Program-made: the position numbers and the translations under genes
Part shown: positions 1-7,079 of the stretch, one piece after another
How positions within the stretch are numbered: the first letter of the stretch is position 1
Layout of the letters: the number at the start of each line of letters is the position of its first letter
The notes under the pieces: model-generated
The model's input: the letters and a program-made list of their open reading frames with translations, nothing else
What the model was told of the DNA's origin: nothing
Database searches by the model: none
Source of the DNA: Clostridia bacterium
GTDB taxonomy: Bacteria; Bacillota; Clostridia; Christensenellales; Aristaeellaceae
Assembly: GCA_016296675.1 (NCBI GenBank)
Contig: JAEDIV010000132.1
Coordinates: forward strand, 1-7,159
Reading direction: 5' to 3'
Length of the DNA: 7,159 bases

Positions 1-2
1 CG

Positions 3-236
3 GATATTCCCGAAAGCGAATTGATCCGGTATCTCGACCAATACGTCTCTTCGCTTTCGGAAGATATCCGTGTAACGGACGACGTCTACAAATCCAGGCT
101 TTCTGCTTGCGCCCAGTGCCCTCATCGTCTTGAAGCCACCTGCACGCTGTGCGGATGCTATTGTCAGGCGAGAGCCGCCAAAAAGGGGCTTCGCTGTCCG
201 ATTCCGGGGAAGCCTGAATGGACGGAAGACGCCTGA
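3..236 (+). CDS. DUF6171-like small cysteine-rich protein, 5' end missing
   Basis: This is the C-terminal part (77 visible codons) of a small protein whose reading frame stays open to the left edge, so the true start lies outside the window. The TTG at base 21 is in frame but is not a convincing start, because the preceding codons (DIPESE) already match the family. The visible order is an acidic helical stretch (PESELIRYLDQYV), then a VYKSRL segment, then seven cysteines arranged CxxC, CxxCxCxC and a final RCP, with a closing PxW. From memory this matches DUF6171 proteins of Clostridia, which run PESE, YI, VYxxRL, CxxC, CxLCGCxxxxRAA, CP, W. The spacing suggests zinc or another metal bound by the cysteines, which is inference. 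The function is unknown. It lies 32 bases upstream of the tldD start chosen here and is probably co-transcribed with it. Family assignment is fairly sure, the role is not. Confidence 0.8.
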   Translation, partial: DIPESELIRYLDQYVSSLSEDIRVTDDVYKSRLSACAQCPHRLEATCTLCGCYCQARAAKKGLRCPIPGKPEWTEDA

Positions 237-253
237 CATACAACCTTATTTAC

Positions 254-257
254 GGAG
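254..257 (+). promoter_or_regulatory. Ribosome binding site supporting the tldD start at 269
   Basis: GGAG stands 11 bases before the ATG at 269. An in-frame ATG at 218 lies inside the upstream gene, with a purine-rich GGGGAAG five bases before it, so it cannot be excluded. I prefer 269 because the protein then begins MKLPFSPYLASVKPLL, directly into the N-terminal helix expected of TldD, whereas the 17-residue extension resembles nothing in the family. Confidence 0.5.
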
Positions 258-268
258 CGTATCAAACA

Positions 269-1678
269 ATGAAACTTCCTTTCAGTCCCTATCTTGCATC
301 TGTCAAGCCCCTTTTAAAAACGCTGATTGAAAAACTGAACGAAGAATATCCCTATGCGTCCATTCTTGCGCAGGATTCCGTTGCCCAGCGCATCGGCGTT
401 TCCAAAACAGGCGTGAATGTTTCCGAAGTCGGAACGCTCACCAAGCGCGGATTTGTCGCGCGCATCCATAACGGACGCGGTTTTTCCGAGTATGCTTTCA
501 ATGAATTGAGCGAAGATAATCTCGAATCAATTCTTCTCAGCATCCGCCGCACTCAGGCGAATGCAAAGGGAAACGATCCTGTCCCCGAAGATGCGCCTCA
601 TACGCTTTTTGAAGAAGCCGATTTTGAAGTCGATCCCCAAGCGCTCGGCGTTAAGGAAATCGTGAATCGCCTGACAATTCTTCGCGAAAAAGCGCTTGAA
701 AAGAGCGATCTTCTCTTGGATGTCAGCGCAAGCTTCATTTGGCAGAAGATGAGCAAGCTCTTTTTGTCCAAGAACAGAGACCTTTCCCAATCTGTCATCT
801 GGACCAACGGCGCACTGGTTGCGCTTGCCGCGCGCGGCGAAGAAATCAAGGATTACTACAAAGGCTTTTCCAAGCTCGGCGGATGTGAACTGATCTTGGA
901 AATGGAAAGCGAAGACACACTTTCCAAAGTCGTGTCAACCGCCCTTGAGCTTCTGGAAAGCCAGCCCATTCTCCCCGGCATGTACGACTGCATCTGCGAT
1001 CCTGACACCACCGGCATGATCGTTCATGAGGCATTCGGCCACGGCGTTGAGATGGATATGTTCGTCAAAAACCGCGCGCAGGCCAAGGAATTTGTGGGCA
1101 AACGCGTTGCCAGCGATCTTGTAAACATGCATGACGGCGCAGCGGCAGCCAATGAATGCGCCACCTATCTGTTTGACGACGAAGGAACGCTTGCCTGCGA
1201 TACCCTCGTCATTGAAAAAGGCATCCTCTTAACCGGCTACGCCGATCAGATCAGCGCACAGCGTCTCGGAATTGCGCCTACCGGAAACGGAAGACGCCAG
1301 TCCTATGACCATAAAGCCTACACCCGAATGACCAACACCTTCTTTGCGCCGGGAAAAGACAAGCTATCCGACATGATTGCATCGATTGAATACGGATTTT
1401 TGCTTGAGAACCCGTCAAGCGGTATGGAGGATCCCAAGAACTGGGGCATTCAGTGCATGGTGAATATCGCACGAGAAATCAAAGACGGCCGTCTCACCGG
1501 CCGCATCTTCTCGCCCATAGTCCTGACCGGCTATGTTCCCGACCTTCTTAAGTCTATTTCCATGATGTCGGATGACTTTATTCTCGGCGGCGGCGGCTTC
1601 TGCGGAAAAGGCTATAAGGAATGGGTCAAAGTTTCAGACGGCGGTCCTTACATAAAGGCGAAAATCCGCCTGGGCTGA
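269..1678 (+). CDS. tldD: TldD family metalloprotease subunit (catalytic)
   Basis: This encodes 469 residues from the preferred ATG, or 486 if the ATG at 218 is used; either is near the usual TldD length. It should be the zinc-bearing subunit of a cytoplasmic TldD/TldE protease, which in E. coli cleaves small unfolded peptides and takes part in microcin maturation and CcdA antitoxin turnover. What can be seen: an N-terminal domain with the RGFVARIHNGRGFSEYAF stretch, the HEAFGH (HExxxH) motif at residues 253-258, a GNGRR segment at 339-343, RMTNT at 353-357 and a GGGGFCGKGY segment with Cys445 near the C terminus. His253, His258 and Cys445 correspond to the zinc ligands known from E. coli TldD, with Glu254 as catalytic base. 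It is followed after 15 bases by its tldE-type partner. No signal peptide or membrane segment is visible. No RiPP precursor or toxin-antitoxin gene is in view, so the substrate is unknown. Family call is firm, the exact start less so. Confidence 0.93.
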   Translation: MKLPFSPYLASVKPLLKTLIEKLNEEYPYASILAQDSVAQRIGVSKTGVNVSEVGTLTKRGFVARIHNGRGFSEYAFNELSEDNLESILLSIRRTQANAKGNDPVPEDAPHTLFEEADFEVDPQALGVKEIVNRLTILREKALEKSDLLLDVSASFIWQKMSKLFLSKNRDLSQSVIWTNGALVALAARGEEIKDYYKGFSKLGGCELILEMESEDTLSKVVSTALELLESQPILPGMYDCICDPDTTGMIVHEAFGHGVEMDMFVKNRAQAKEFVGKRVASDLVNMHDGAAAANECATYLFDDEGTLACDTLVIEKGILLTGYADQISAQRLGIAPTGNGRRQSYDHKAYTRMTNTFFAPGKDKLSDMIASIEYGFLLENPSSGMEDPKNWGIQCMVNIAREIKDGRLTGRIFSPIVLTGYVPDLLKSISMMSDDFILGGGGFCGKGYKEWVKVSDGGPYIKAKIRLG

Positions 1679-1693
1679 TGGGAGGGCTTTGAA

Positions 1694-2968
1694 ATGATTA
1701 CAAAAATTCTTTCTGCGCTCAACGCCTTGGGCGTAAGCGTGTACAACATCGTGGACCAGACAACCGAAAGCGCTGAAATCTACTTTATTAAAAAGCAGGA
1801 AGACATGCGCCGTATGAAAAAAATCCGCGAAATCTCCGTCATCGTCTACAAGGATTTCGATTATATGGGTAAGCCCATGCGCGGCATGAGCGATGTTCAG
1901 ATTGCGCCAGGAATGACGGAAGACGAGATTCTTATGAAACTTTCCGGCGCATACGACGCAGCAGGCTATGTCAAAAATCCTTTTTTCGAGCTTGCCGATC
2001 CCAATGTTGATTCCATCGCACCCGATACAGAAAAAATGAACAATCTTTCTTCTGAAGATGTTGCCCGCGTTATGGCGGACGCGCTTTACTCTCCGGATAC
2101 AAATGCTGATGCATTCATAAACTCTTCAGAAATTTTCGTTGAAAACACTGCTTATCACATTCTTTCCTCGCGCGGCACAGACGTATCCTTCTCGAAAAAA
2201 CGCGTATGGGGTGAATTTGTCGTTCAGTGTGTTCATCCGGAAGACGTCGAAATGTATTTCGATTTCGAGTATGACGATCTTGATACCTTCGCGCTTTCCA
2301 AACTCGCATCTGACGCGATCACCATTGTGTCCGACCGCGCAAATGCAAAGGAAGCTCCTACGGCCTGCGAATACGACCTGATCCTGACGGAAAAACACGT
2401 CTATACCGTCCTGTCCTCCTATCTCGAAAAGGCGGACGCAGCCATGATCTTTGCCAAATATTCGCCTTATGAAATCGGCGCATGCGTTCAGGGCGAAAAC
2501 ATCAGGGGCGAAAAAATTAATCTCATTGCCGTTTGTGATCAGCCCTATGCTTTGGACGGCGTAAAGCTCGAAAACCGTCAGATTCTTAAAGACGGCGTTT
2601 TGAAGGATATTGTCGGTTCAACGCGCTTCTGCCGTTATCTGGGCATCGAACCGAAGGGGACTTACGACGCAATCCGCGTTGAAAACGGCGCCTTATCTCT
2701 TTCTGAAATGAAAAAAAAGCCCTATCTCATGCCTGTAGCTTTTTCCGACTTCCAAATGGATGCAATGTCCGGACGTTTCGGTGGCGAAATCCGGCTTGCC
2801 TATCTGTTTGACGGCGAAAACGTAAAAGTCGTAACCGGCGGAAGCGTCAACGGAAGTCTGCTTGAAAAGCAGGATTCCATCGTATTTTCCAAGGAAGCCT
2901 TCAAGGCTTCCAACTACACCGGTCCTGCCGCCATGCTGATTCCCGGTGTAAGTGTCGCTGGCGCATAA
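1694..2968 (+). CDS. tldE: TldE/PmbA-type protease partner subunit
   Basis: This 424-residue protein belongs to the same TldD/PmbA superfamily as its upstream neighbour but has no HExxxH motif and no CGK cysteine segment, the pattern of the non-catalytic TldE (PmbA) half. In the E. coli complex TldE pairs with TldD and completes the chamber around the active site. Features seen are an N-terminal domain with the AEIYFIKKQE strand, a central region with YSPYEIGACVQGENIRGEKI, and a C terminus reading NYTGPAAMLIPGVSVAGA, like the LLP...IAG ending of PmbA. The start is well set: GGAGG at 1681-1685 lies eight bases before the ATG. The gene begins only 15 bases after tldD, so the two are almost certainly co-transcribed and made in matched amounts. 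A strong terminator follows the stop. It could equally be named as a generic TldD/PmbA family protein, since sequence divergence from E. coli PmbA is large. Confidence 0.88.
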   Translation: MITKILSALNALGVSVYNIVDQTTESAEIYFIKKQEDMRRMKKIREISVIVYKDFDYMGKPMRGMSDVQIAPGMTEDEILMKLSGAYDAAGYVKNPFFELADPNVDSIAPDTEKMNNLSSEDVARVMADALYSPDTNADAFINSSEIFVENTAYHILSSRGTDVSFSKKRVWGEFVVQCVHPEDVEMYFDFEYDDLDTFALSKLASDAITIVSDRANAKEAPTACEYDLILTEKHVYTVLSSYLEKADAAMIFAKYSPYEIGACVQGENIRGEKINLIAVCDQPYALDGVKLENRQILKDGVLKDIVGSTRFCRYLGIEPKGTYDAIRVENGALSLSEMKKKPYLMPVAFSDFQMDAMSGRFGGEIRLAYLFDGENVKVVTGGSVNGSLLEKQDSIVFSKEAFKASNYTGPAAMLIPGVSVAGA

Positions 2969-2995
2969 AATTCGGCCGCATTACAGATAAATTCA

Positions 2996-3035
2996 GGTCA
3001 CATCTGCGTTTTACGCGCAGATGTGATCATTTTTT
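2996..3035 (+). terminator. Intrinsic terminator after the tldD-tldE unit
   Basis: An 11-bp perfect stem (TCACATCTGCG at 2998-3008 with its complement at 3016-3026) can be extended by one G-U and one G-C pair to 13 bp. The loop is seven bases and six T follow at 3030-3035. It lies 27 bases after the tldE stop and insulates the protease genes from ppdK. Confidence 0.9.
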
Positions 3036-3069
3036 AACTGAATATCATACTTTCAGAAACATTTATCCC

Positions 3070-3099
3070 TTGTAATATCCTTATCAAATGATGTATAAT
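3070..3099 (+). promoter_or_regulatory. Predicted sigma-A promoter of ppdK
   Basis: The -35 box TTGTAA (3070-3075; four of six bases match TTGACA) and a perfect -10 box TATAAT (3094-3099) are separated by 18 bases in an A/T-rich stretch directly after the upstream terminator. Transcription would start near 3106, giving a leader of about 60 bases before the ppdK ATG. A perfect -10 suits the high expression suggested by the codon use of the gene. Confidence 0.72.
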
Positions 3100-3111
3100 A
3101 TATATCCCTCA

Positions 3112-3137
3112 AGGTAACCCTTGTTAGGTACCCTGTT
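3112..3137 (+). repeat. Imperfect tandem repeat in the ppdK leader
   Basis: AGGTAACCCTTGTT (3112-3125) is followed at once by AGGTACCCTGTT (3126-3137), identical apart from two single-base gaps. The first copy also sits within a small hairpin, CAAGG-TAAC-CCTTG (3110-3123). The second contains the palindrome GGTACC. The repeat lies just downstream of the predicted transcription start, where a repressor site or an RNA structure could act. No known operator or riboswitch was recognised, so function is inference. Confidence 0.5.
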
Positions 3138-3148
3138 CACATATCGTG

Positions 3149-3155
3149 AGGAAGG
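3149..3155 (+). promoter_or_regulatory. ppdK ribosome binding site
   Basis: AGGAAGG lies 12 bases before the ATG at 3168, a slightly long spacing. It abuts another ATG (3156) that opens only a two-codon frame and has no usable spacing. A short TCAC/GTGA inverted repeat (3137-3140 with 3146-3149) ends in the site, and CCTC at 3107-3110 is complementary to GAGG at 3148-3151, so partial masking in the RNA is possible. Confidence 0.65.
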
Positions 3156-3167
3156 ATGAAATAAAAC

Positions 3168-5798
3168 ATGGCAACCAAGTACGTTTACCTCTTCAAAGAA
3201 GGCAACGCGAACATGCGCAATCTCCTCGGCGGAAAAGGTGCCAACCTCGCTGAGATGACCAACATCGGTCTTCCCGTACCGCAGGGCTTCACCGTAACCA
3301 CTGAAGCCTGCACCAAATACTATGAAGACGGCCGCAAGATCAACGATGAGATCACTGCCGAGATCATGGAAAACATCGTAAAGATGGAAGAAATCACCGG
3401 CAAGAAGTTCGGTGATCTCGAGAATCCCCTGCTCGTATCCGTCCGTTCCGGTGCCCGCGCTTCCATGCCCGGCATGATGGACACCATTCTGAACCTCGGT
3501 CTCAACGAAGATGTCGTTGAAGTTCTGGCCAAGAAGAGCGGCAATCCCCGCTGGGCCTGGGATTGCTATCGCCGCTTTATCCAGATGTATTCCGACGTCG
3601 TTATGGAAGTCGGCAAGAAGTATTTCGAAGTTCTGATCGACGAAATGAAGGAAAAGAAGGGCGTTAAGCTCGACGTTGAACTCACCGCCGATGATCTTAA
3701 GGAACTCGCCGGCCAGTTCAAGGCAGAATACAAAGCCAAAATCGGCCAGGACTTCCCCTCTGATGCCAAGGAACAGCTGATGGGCGCAGTAAAGGCCGTA
3801 TTCCGCAGCTGGGACAACCCCCGCGCAAACGTTTATCGCCGCGATAACGACATCCCCTACTCCTGGGGTACTGCTGTAAACGTACAGGCCATGGCATTCG
3901 GCAACATGGGCGACGATTGCGGAACCGGCGTTGCTTTCACCCGTGATCCCGCTACCGGCGAAAAGAAAATGATGGGCGAATTCCTGACCAACGCTCAGGG
4001 CGAAGACGTCGTCGCCGGCGTCCGCACCCCCATGCCCATCGCTCAGATGGCTGAAAAGTTCCCCGAGGCATATGCCCAGTTTGTAAACGTCTGCAATATC
4101 CTTGAAAATCACTATCATGACATGCAGGACATGGAGTTCACCGTTGAAAAGGGTCAGCTTTACATGCTCCAGACCCGTAACGGCAAGCGCACCGCTCCTG
4201 CCGCGCTTCAGATCGCTGTTGACCTCGTAAAAGAAGGCCACAAGACCGAAGAAGAAGCCGTTCTCATGATCGATCCGCGCAACCTCGACACCCTTCTCCA
4301 TCCCCAGTTTGATGCCAAGGCGCTCAAGGCTGCTACGCCCGTCGGCCGCGGTCTCGGCGCTTCCCCCGGAGCTGCCTGCGGTCAGGTCGTCTTCTCCGCT
4401 GAAGACGCCGAAGCCTGGAACGCAGCCGGCAAGAAGGTTGTTCTCGTTCGCCTCGAAACCTCTCCTGAAGACATCACCGGCATGAAGGCCGCTCAGGGCA
4501 TCCTGACCGTTCGCGGCGGTATGACTTCTCACGCTGCCGTTGTAGCCCGCGGCATGGGCAAGTGCTGCGTTTCCGGCTGCGGCGACATCGCCATGGACGA
4601 AGAAAACAAGCAGTTCACTCTCGCCGGCAAGACCTATCACGAAGGCGACTGCATCTCCATCGACGGCTCCACCGGCAACATCTACGATGGCCTGGTTCCC
4701 ACCGTTGACGCAGAGATTTCCGGCAACTTCGGCACCATCATGGGCTGGGCTGACAAGTTCCGCACTCTGAAGGTCCGTACCAATGCCGATACGCCCACCG
4801 ATGCAAAGAAAGCTCGAGAGCTTGGCGCTGAAGGTATCGGCCTTTGCCGCACCGAGCACATGTTCTTCGAAGCCGACCGCATCGCAGCTTTCCGCGAGAT
4901 GATCTGCTCCGATACCGTCGAAGAGCGCGAAATCGCTCTTGAAAAGATTCTGCCCTATCAGCAGAGCGACTTTGAGAAGCTCTACGAAGCTCTCGAAGGT
5001 ATGCCCGTCTGCATCCGCTTCCTCGATCCGCCGCTCCATGAGTTTGTTCCCACCACTGAACCCGAAATCGAAGCCCTTGCTGCCGCTCAGAACAAGAGCG
5101 TTGCCGACATCAAGTCCATCATTCAGGGTCTGCATGAGTTCAACCCCATGATGGGTCATCGCGGCTGCCGTCTGGCTGTCACCTATCCTGAAATTGCTGC
5201 AATGCAGACCAAGGCCGTTATCCGCGCCGCTATCAATACCCAGAAGAATCATCCCGACTGGAACGTAGTTCCCGAGATCATGATTCCCCTGGTCGGCGAA
5301 GTTAAGGAACTCAAGTATGTTAAGGACGTAGTCGCAAAGACTGCTGACGCTGAAATCGCAGCCGCCGGCGCACAGCTCAAGTATGAGATCGGCACCATGA
5401 TCGAAATCCCGCGCGCCTGCCTGATTGCCGATGAGATCGCCCAGAATGCGGACTTCTTCTGCTTCGGAACCAACGACCTTACCCAGATGACCTTCGGCTT
5501 CTCCCGCGACGACGCTGGCAAGTTCTTAAGTGCCTACTACGACGCCAAGATCTTCGAAAACGACCCCTTCGCCAAGCTCGACCAGGCCGGCGTTGGCAAG
5601 CTCATGAACCTTGCTGCCAAGGAAGGCCGCGCCAACAACGCCAAACTCCACATCGGTATCTGCGGTGAGCACGGCGGCGATCCCACGTCCGTTGAGTTCT
5701 GCCACAAGATTGGCCTTGATTACGTATCCTGCTCTCCCTTCCGCGTACCGATCGCCCGTCTGTCCGCCGCTCAGGCAGCCATTAAGGCGAAGAACTAA
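3168..5798 (+). CDS. ppdK: Pyruvate, phosphate dikinase
   Basis: This cytoplasmic enzyme interconverts ATP + Pi + pyruvate and AMP + PPi + PEP. In many anaerobes it works in the glycolytic direction alongside or instead of pyruvate kinase. At 876 residues it is complete, close to the 874 of C. symbiosum PPDK. Domain order is an N-terminal ATP-grasp nucleotide-binding region (about 1-340, with the GGKGANLAEM and SVRSGA motifs), a swivelling phosphohistidine domain (about 390-510) with GGMTSHAAV, and a C-terminal PEP/pyruvate TIM barrel (about 515-876). His455 is the phosphoryl carrier, preceded by Thr453, the residue that PPDK regulatory kinases modify in plants and some bacteria. Arg561 (GLCRTEHM), Arg617 (CIRFLDPP) and Cys832 (GICGEHGGDP) match the substrate-binding and proton-donor residues. 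The start is the first ATG matching the family's N terminus. Codon use is strongly biased to GGC, AAC, AAG and CTC, more so than in the last gene of the window, which suggests high expression. It has its own promoter and is probably monocistronic. Confidence 0.98.
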   Translation: MATKYVYLFKEGNANMRNLLGGKGANLAEMTNIGLPVPQGFTVTTEACTKYYEDGRKINDEITAEIMENIVKMEEITGKKFGDLENPLLVSVRSGARASMPGMMDTILNLGLNEDVVEVLAKKSGNPRWAWDCYRRFIQMYSDVVMEVGKKYFEVLIDEMKEKKGVKLDVELTADDLKELAGQFKAEYKAKIGQDFPSDAKEQLMGAVKAVFRSWDNPRANVYRRDNDIPYSWGTAVNVQAMAFGNMGDDCGTGVAFTRDPATGEKKMMGEFLTNAQGEDVVAGVRTPMPIAQMAEKFPEAYAQFVNVCNILENHYHDMQDMEFTVEKGQLYMLQTRNGKRTAPAALQIAVDLVKEGHKTEEEAVLMIDPRNLDTLLHPQFDAKALKAATPVGRGLGASPGAACGQVVFSAEDAEAWNAAGKKVVLVRLETSPEDITGMKAAQGILTVRGGMTSHAAVVARGMGKCCVSGCGDIAMDEENKQFTLAGKTYHEGDCISIDGSTGNIYDGLVPTVDAEISGNFGTIMGWADKFRTLKVRTNADTPTDAKKARELGAEGIGLCRTEHMFFEADRIAAFREMICSDTVEEREIALEKILPYQQSDFEKLYEALEGMPVCIRFLDPPLHEFVPTTEPEIEALAAAQNKSVADIKSIIQGLHEFNPMMGHRGCRLAVTYPEIAAMQTKAVIRAAINTQKNHPDWNVVPEIMIPLVGEVKELKYVKDVVAKTADAEIAAAGAQLKYEIGTMIEIPRACLIADEIAQNADFFCFGTNDLTQMTFGFSRDDAGKFLSAYYDAKIFENDPFAKLDQAGVGKLMNLAAKEGRANNAKLHIGICGEHGGDPTSVEFCHKIGLDYVSCSPFRVPIARLSAAQAAIKAKN

Positions 5799-5811
5799 TA
5801 AAGATTTCCTG

Positions 5812-5853
5812 GAAGATCAAAGTGCAAAATAAACCCTTTGCACTTTGATCTTC
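5812..5853 (+). terminator. Perfect 17-bp hairpin after ppdK, possible terminator or mRNA stabiliser
   Basis: GAAGATCAAAGTGCAAA (5812-5828) pairs without mismatch with 5837-5853 around an eight-base loop, starting 13 bases after the ppdK stop. No T-run follows directly; the nearest is TTTT at 5860-5863, six bases on. The stem is also mostly A/T on its loop side. It could be a weak terminator, a 3'-end block that protects ppdK mRNA, or a processing site between ppdK and the next gene. Confidence 0.6.
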
Positions 5854-5889
5854 ACCACATTTTATCTGCAAAGCAAACGGGGTAAGAAT

Positions 5890-7071
5890 ATGGACGAAAG
5901 AAAACGCCGAATCATTGCACAAAAGCGAAAAGAAGCCTTATTAAAGAAAAAACGTCAGCAGCAGAAACGCATGATTATCTACATTTCTTCTGCCGTATTG
6001 CTCTGTGTAATCATTTTCATATGTATTTTTTCTTTCTCATGCTCTGCACCTAATGATGATACGGTTGTAACGCCTACCATAAGCCCTACGCCAACGCCTA
6101 CTGCTACTCCGTTACCCAGCTATATCGGTAAAGCCAACATTAACACCTCCTCCTTGCAGTTCAGCGATCAGCTTCCTGTTATTAAGAACATTTCTACGGA
6201 CGAGAAAGTAATCGCCATCACTATTGATGATCTTGATCTGAACATGAGTGGTAATCTTACCGAGATTATCGATGTTGCCCTTCAGTATAACGCCAAACTC
6301 ACTCTTTTCCCTGTTGGCACTCAGTTGTACTATGATAAATCGATCCGTGATTCCCTTCTTTACGCCTTTTCCAAAGGTTTTGAGATCGAAAATCACACTA
6401 TGAAGCATGATCAGGTTTATAAGCTCTCCAATGAAGAATTCTATAACGCTTTGGTAGAACATCATAACATGGTGAATCAAACGCTTGGCGTTGATTACAT
6501 CCAGCGTTTCTTCCGTCTTCCCGGCGGGAACGGAACAGCTGACCCTCGCACACATTTCTATTTAAAATATCTCGGCTATGAAGCGCTTATTGATTGGTCC
6601 ATCAGCGGAAGCGACCTTGAAATTGAAAAGATTAAATCCCGCTTGGAGCCAGGCAGTATCATTCTTTTCCATACCACTTCAAGTGATACTCGAAAAATAA
6701 AGAAGCTCATTCCCTACGCTGTAAGCAAAGGTTATCGTATTGTAACACTCAATGAGCTTTTAGGCTATTCTGACAACCTCTGTTATGCTCTCGGCTCTCA
6801 GGACGTTCCTCCGTTTGTTGATTATGAATATGACGAATATCTGGTCATGGGAAAAGGTCACAAGGCCTATTGCGTAGGACTTCTTCAGGAACGATTGATT
6901 CAGCTTGGCTATCTGCCCTCTGACTCTGTGGCTGACGGCAACTTCGGATCTCAAACTGAAGCCGCTGTTATGCAGTTCCAGACAAAGCATGGACTCGAAG
7001 CTACAGGAAAAGCTGATGTCAACATGCAATCGATTTTGTTTTCAACAGAAGCAAAACACGCATCTTCTTAA
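5890..7071 (+). CDS. Membrane-anchored polysaccharide deacetylase with C-terminal peptidoglycan-binding domain
   Basis: These 393 residues are predicted to face the wall and remove acetyl groups from peptidoglycan or another glycan. The order is a basic cytoplasmic tail (1-28), one membrane helix (about 29-50), a Pro/Thr linker (TPTISPTPTPTATP at 61-74), a NodB-type deacetylase domain (about 105-292) and a PG_binding_1-type domain (about 320-385, with LLQERLIQLGYL, DGNFGSQTEAAV, FQTKHGL). Catalytic elements are present: Asp113-Asp114 in TIDDLD, His169 and His173 in HTMKH as metal ligands, Arg209 in RLPGG and His261 in ILFH. Motif 1 is unusual, with Leu where TFDDG has Gly. A Cys at 51 lacks a proper lipobox, so a signal anchor is more likely than a lipoprotein. 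ATG 5890 with GGGG at 5879-5882 is preferred; a TTG at 5845 would start inside the preceding hairpin. Codon use is more A/T-rich and less biased than in ppdK. The family is sure; substrate and symbol are not. Confidence 0.9.
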   Translation: MDERKRRIIAQKRKEALLKKKRQQQKRMIIYISSAVLLCVIIFICIFSFSCSAPNDDTVVTPTISPTPTPTATPLPSYIGKANINTSSLQFSDQLPVIKNISTDEKVIAITIDDLDLNMSGNLTEIIDVALQYNAKLTLFPVGTQLYYDKSIRDSLLYAFSKGFEIENHTMKHDQVYKLSNEEFYNALVEHHNMVNQTLGVDYIQRFFRLPGGNGTADPRTHFYLKYLGYEALIDWSISGSDLEIEKIKSRLEPGSIILFHTTSSDTRKIKKLIPYAVSKGYRIVTLNELLGYSDNLCYALGSQDVPPFVDYEYDEYLVMGKGHKAYCVGLLQERLIQLGYLPSDSVADGNFGSQTEAAVMQFQTKHGLEATGKADVNMQSILFSTEAKHASS

Positions 7072-7079
7072 ACCTAAAA

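Noticed and set aside
218..268. Longer start for tldD, overlapping the DUF6171-like gene
   Set aside because: The ATG at 218 has a purine-rich stretch before it, but the added 17 residues do not resemble a TldD N terminus and the overlap with the upstream gene would be 19 bases. It is kept as an alternative only.
3156..3164. Two-codon frame ATG-AAA-TAA directly after the ppdK ribosome binding site
   Set aside because: There is no space between the Shine-Dalgarno bases and this ATG, so initiation there is unlikely, and chance is sufficient explanation.
3084..5252. Long open frame on the minus strand (722 codons) opposite ppdK
   Set aside because: It is a shadow of the strong ppdK codon bias, which keeps TTA, CTA and TCA rare in the sense frames. 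The translation is Gly/Ala/Val/Asp-rich without a recognisable domain, it runs out through the ppdK promoter and ribosome binding site, and the + strand frame is unmistakably PPDK.
5845..5889. TTG start for the deacetylase at 5845
   Set aside because: It would begin inside the right arm of the 17-bp hairpin. The ATG at 5890 has a G-rich site at proper spacing and gives a typical basic tail plus membrane anchor.
5935..6045. Lipoprotein signal at the Cys following the deacetylase membrane helix
   Set aside because: The residues before the Cys (SFS) do not form a lipobox, and the 28-residue basic tail is long for a lipoprotein signal; a signal anchor fits better.
6112..6555. Minus-strand open frame of 147 codons within the deacetylase gene
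   Set aside because: It lies entirely opposite the conserved NodB-type domain, shows no recognisable motif and has no clear ribosome binding site.
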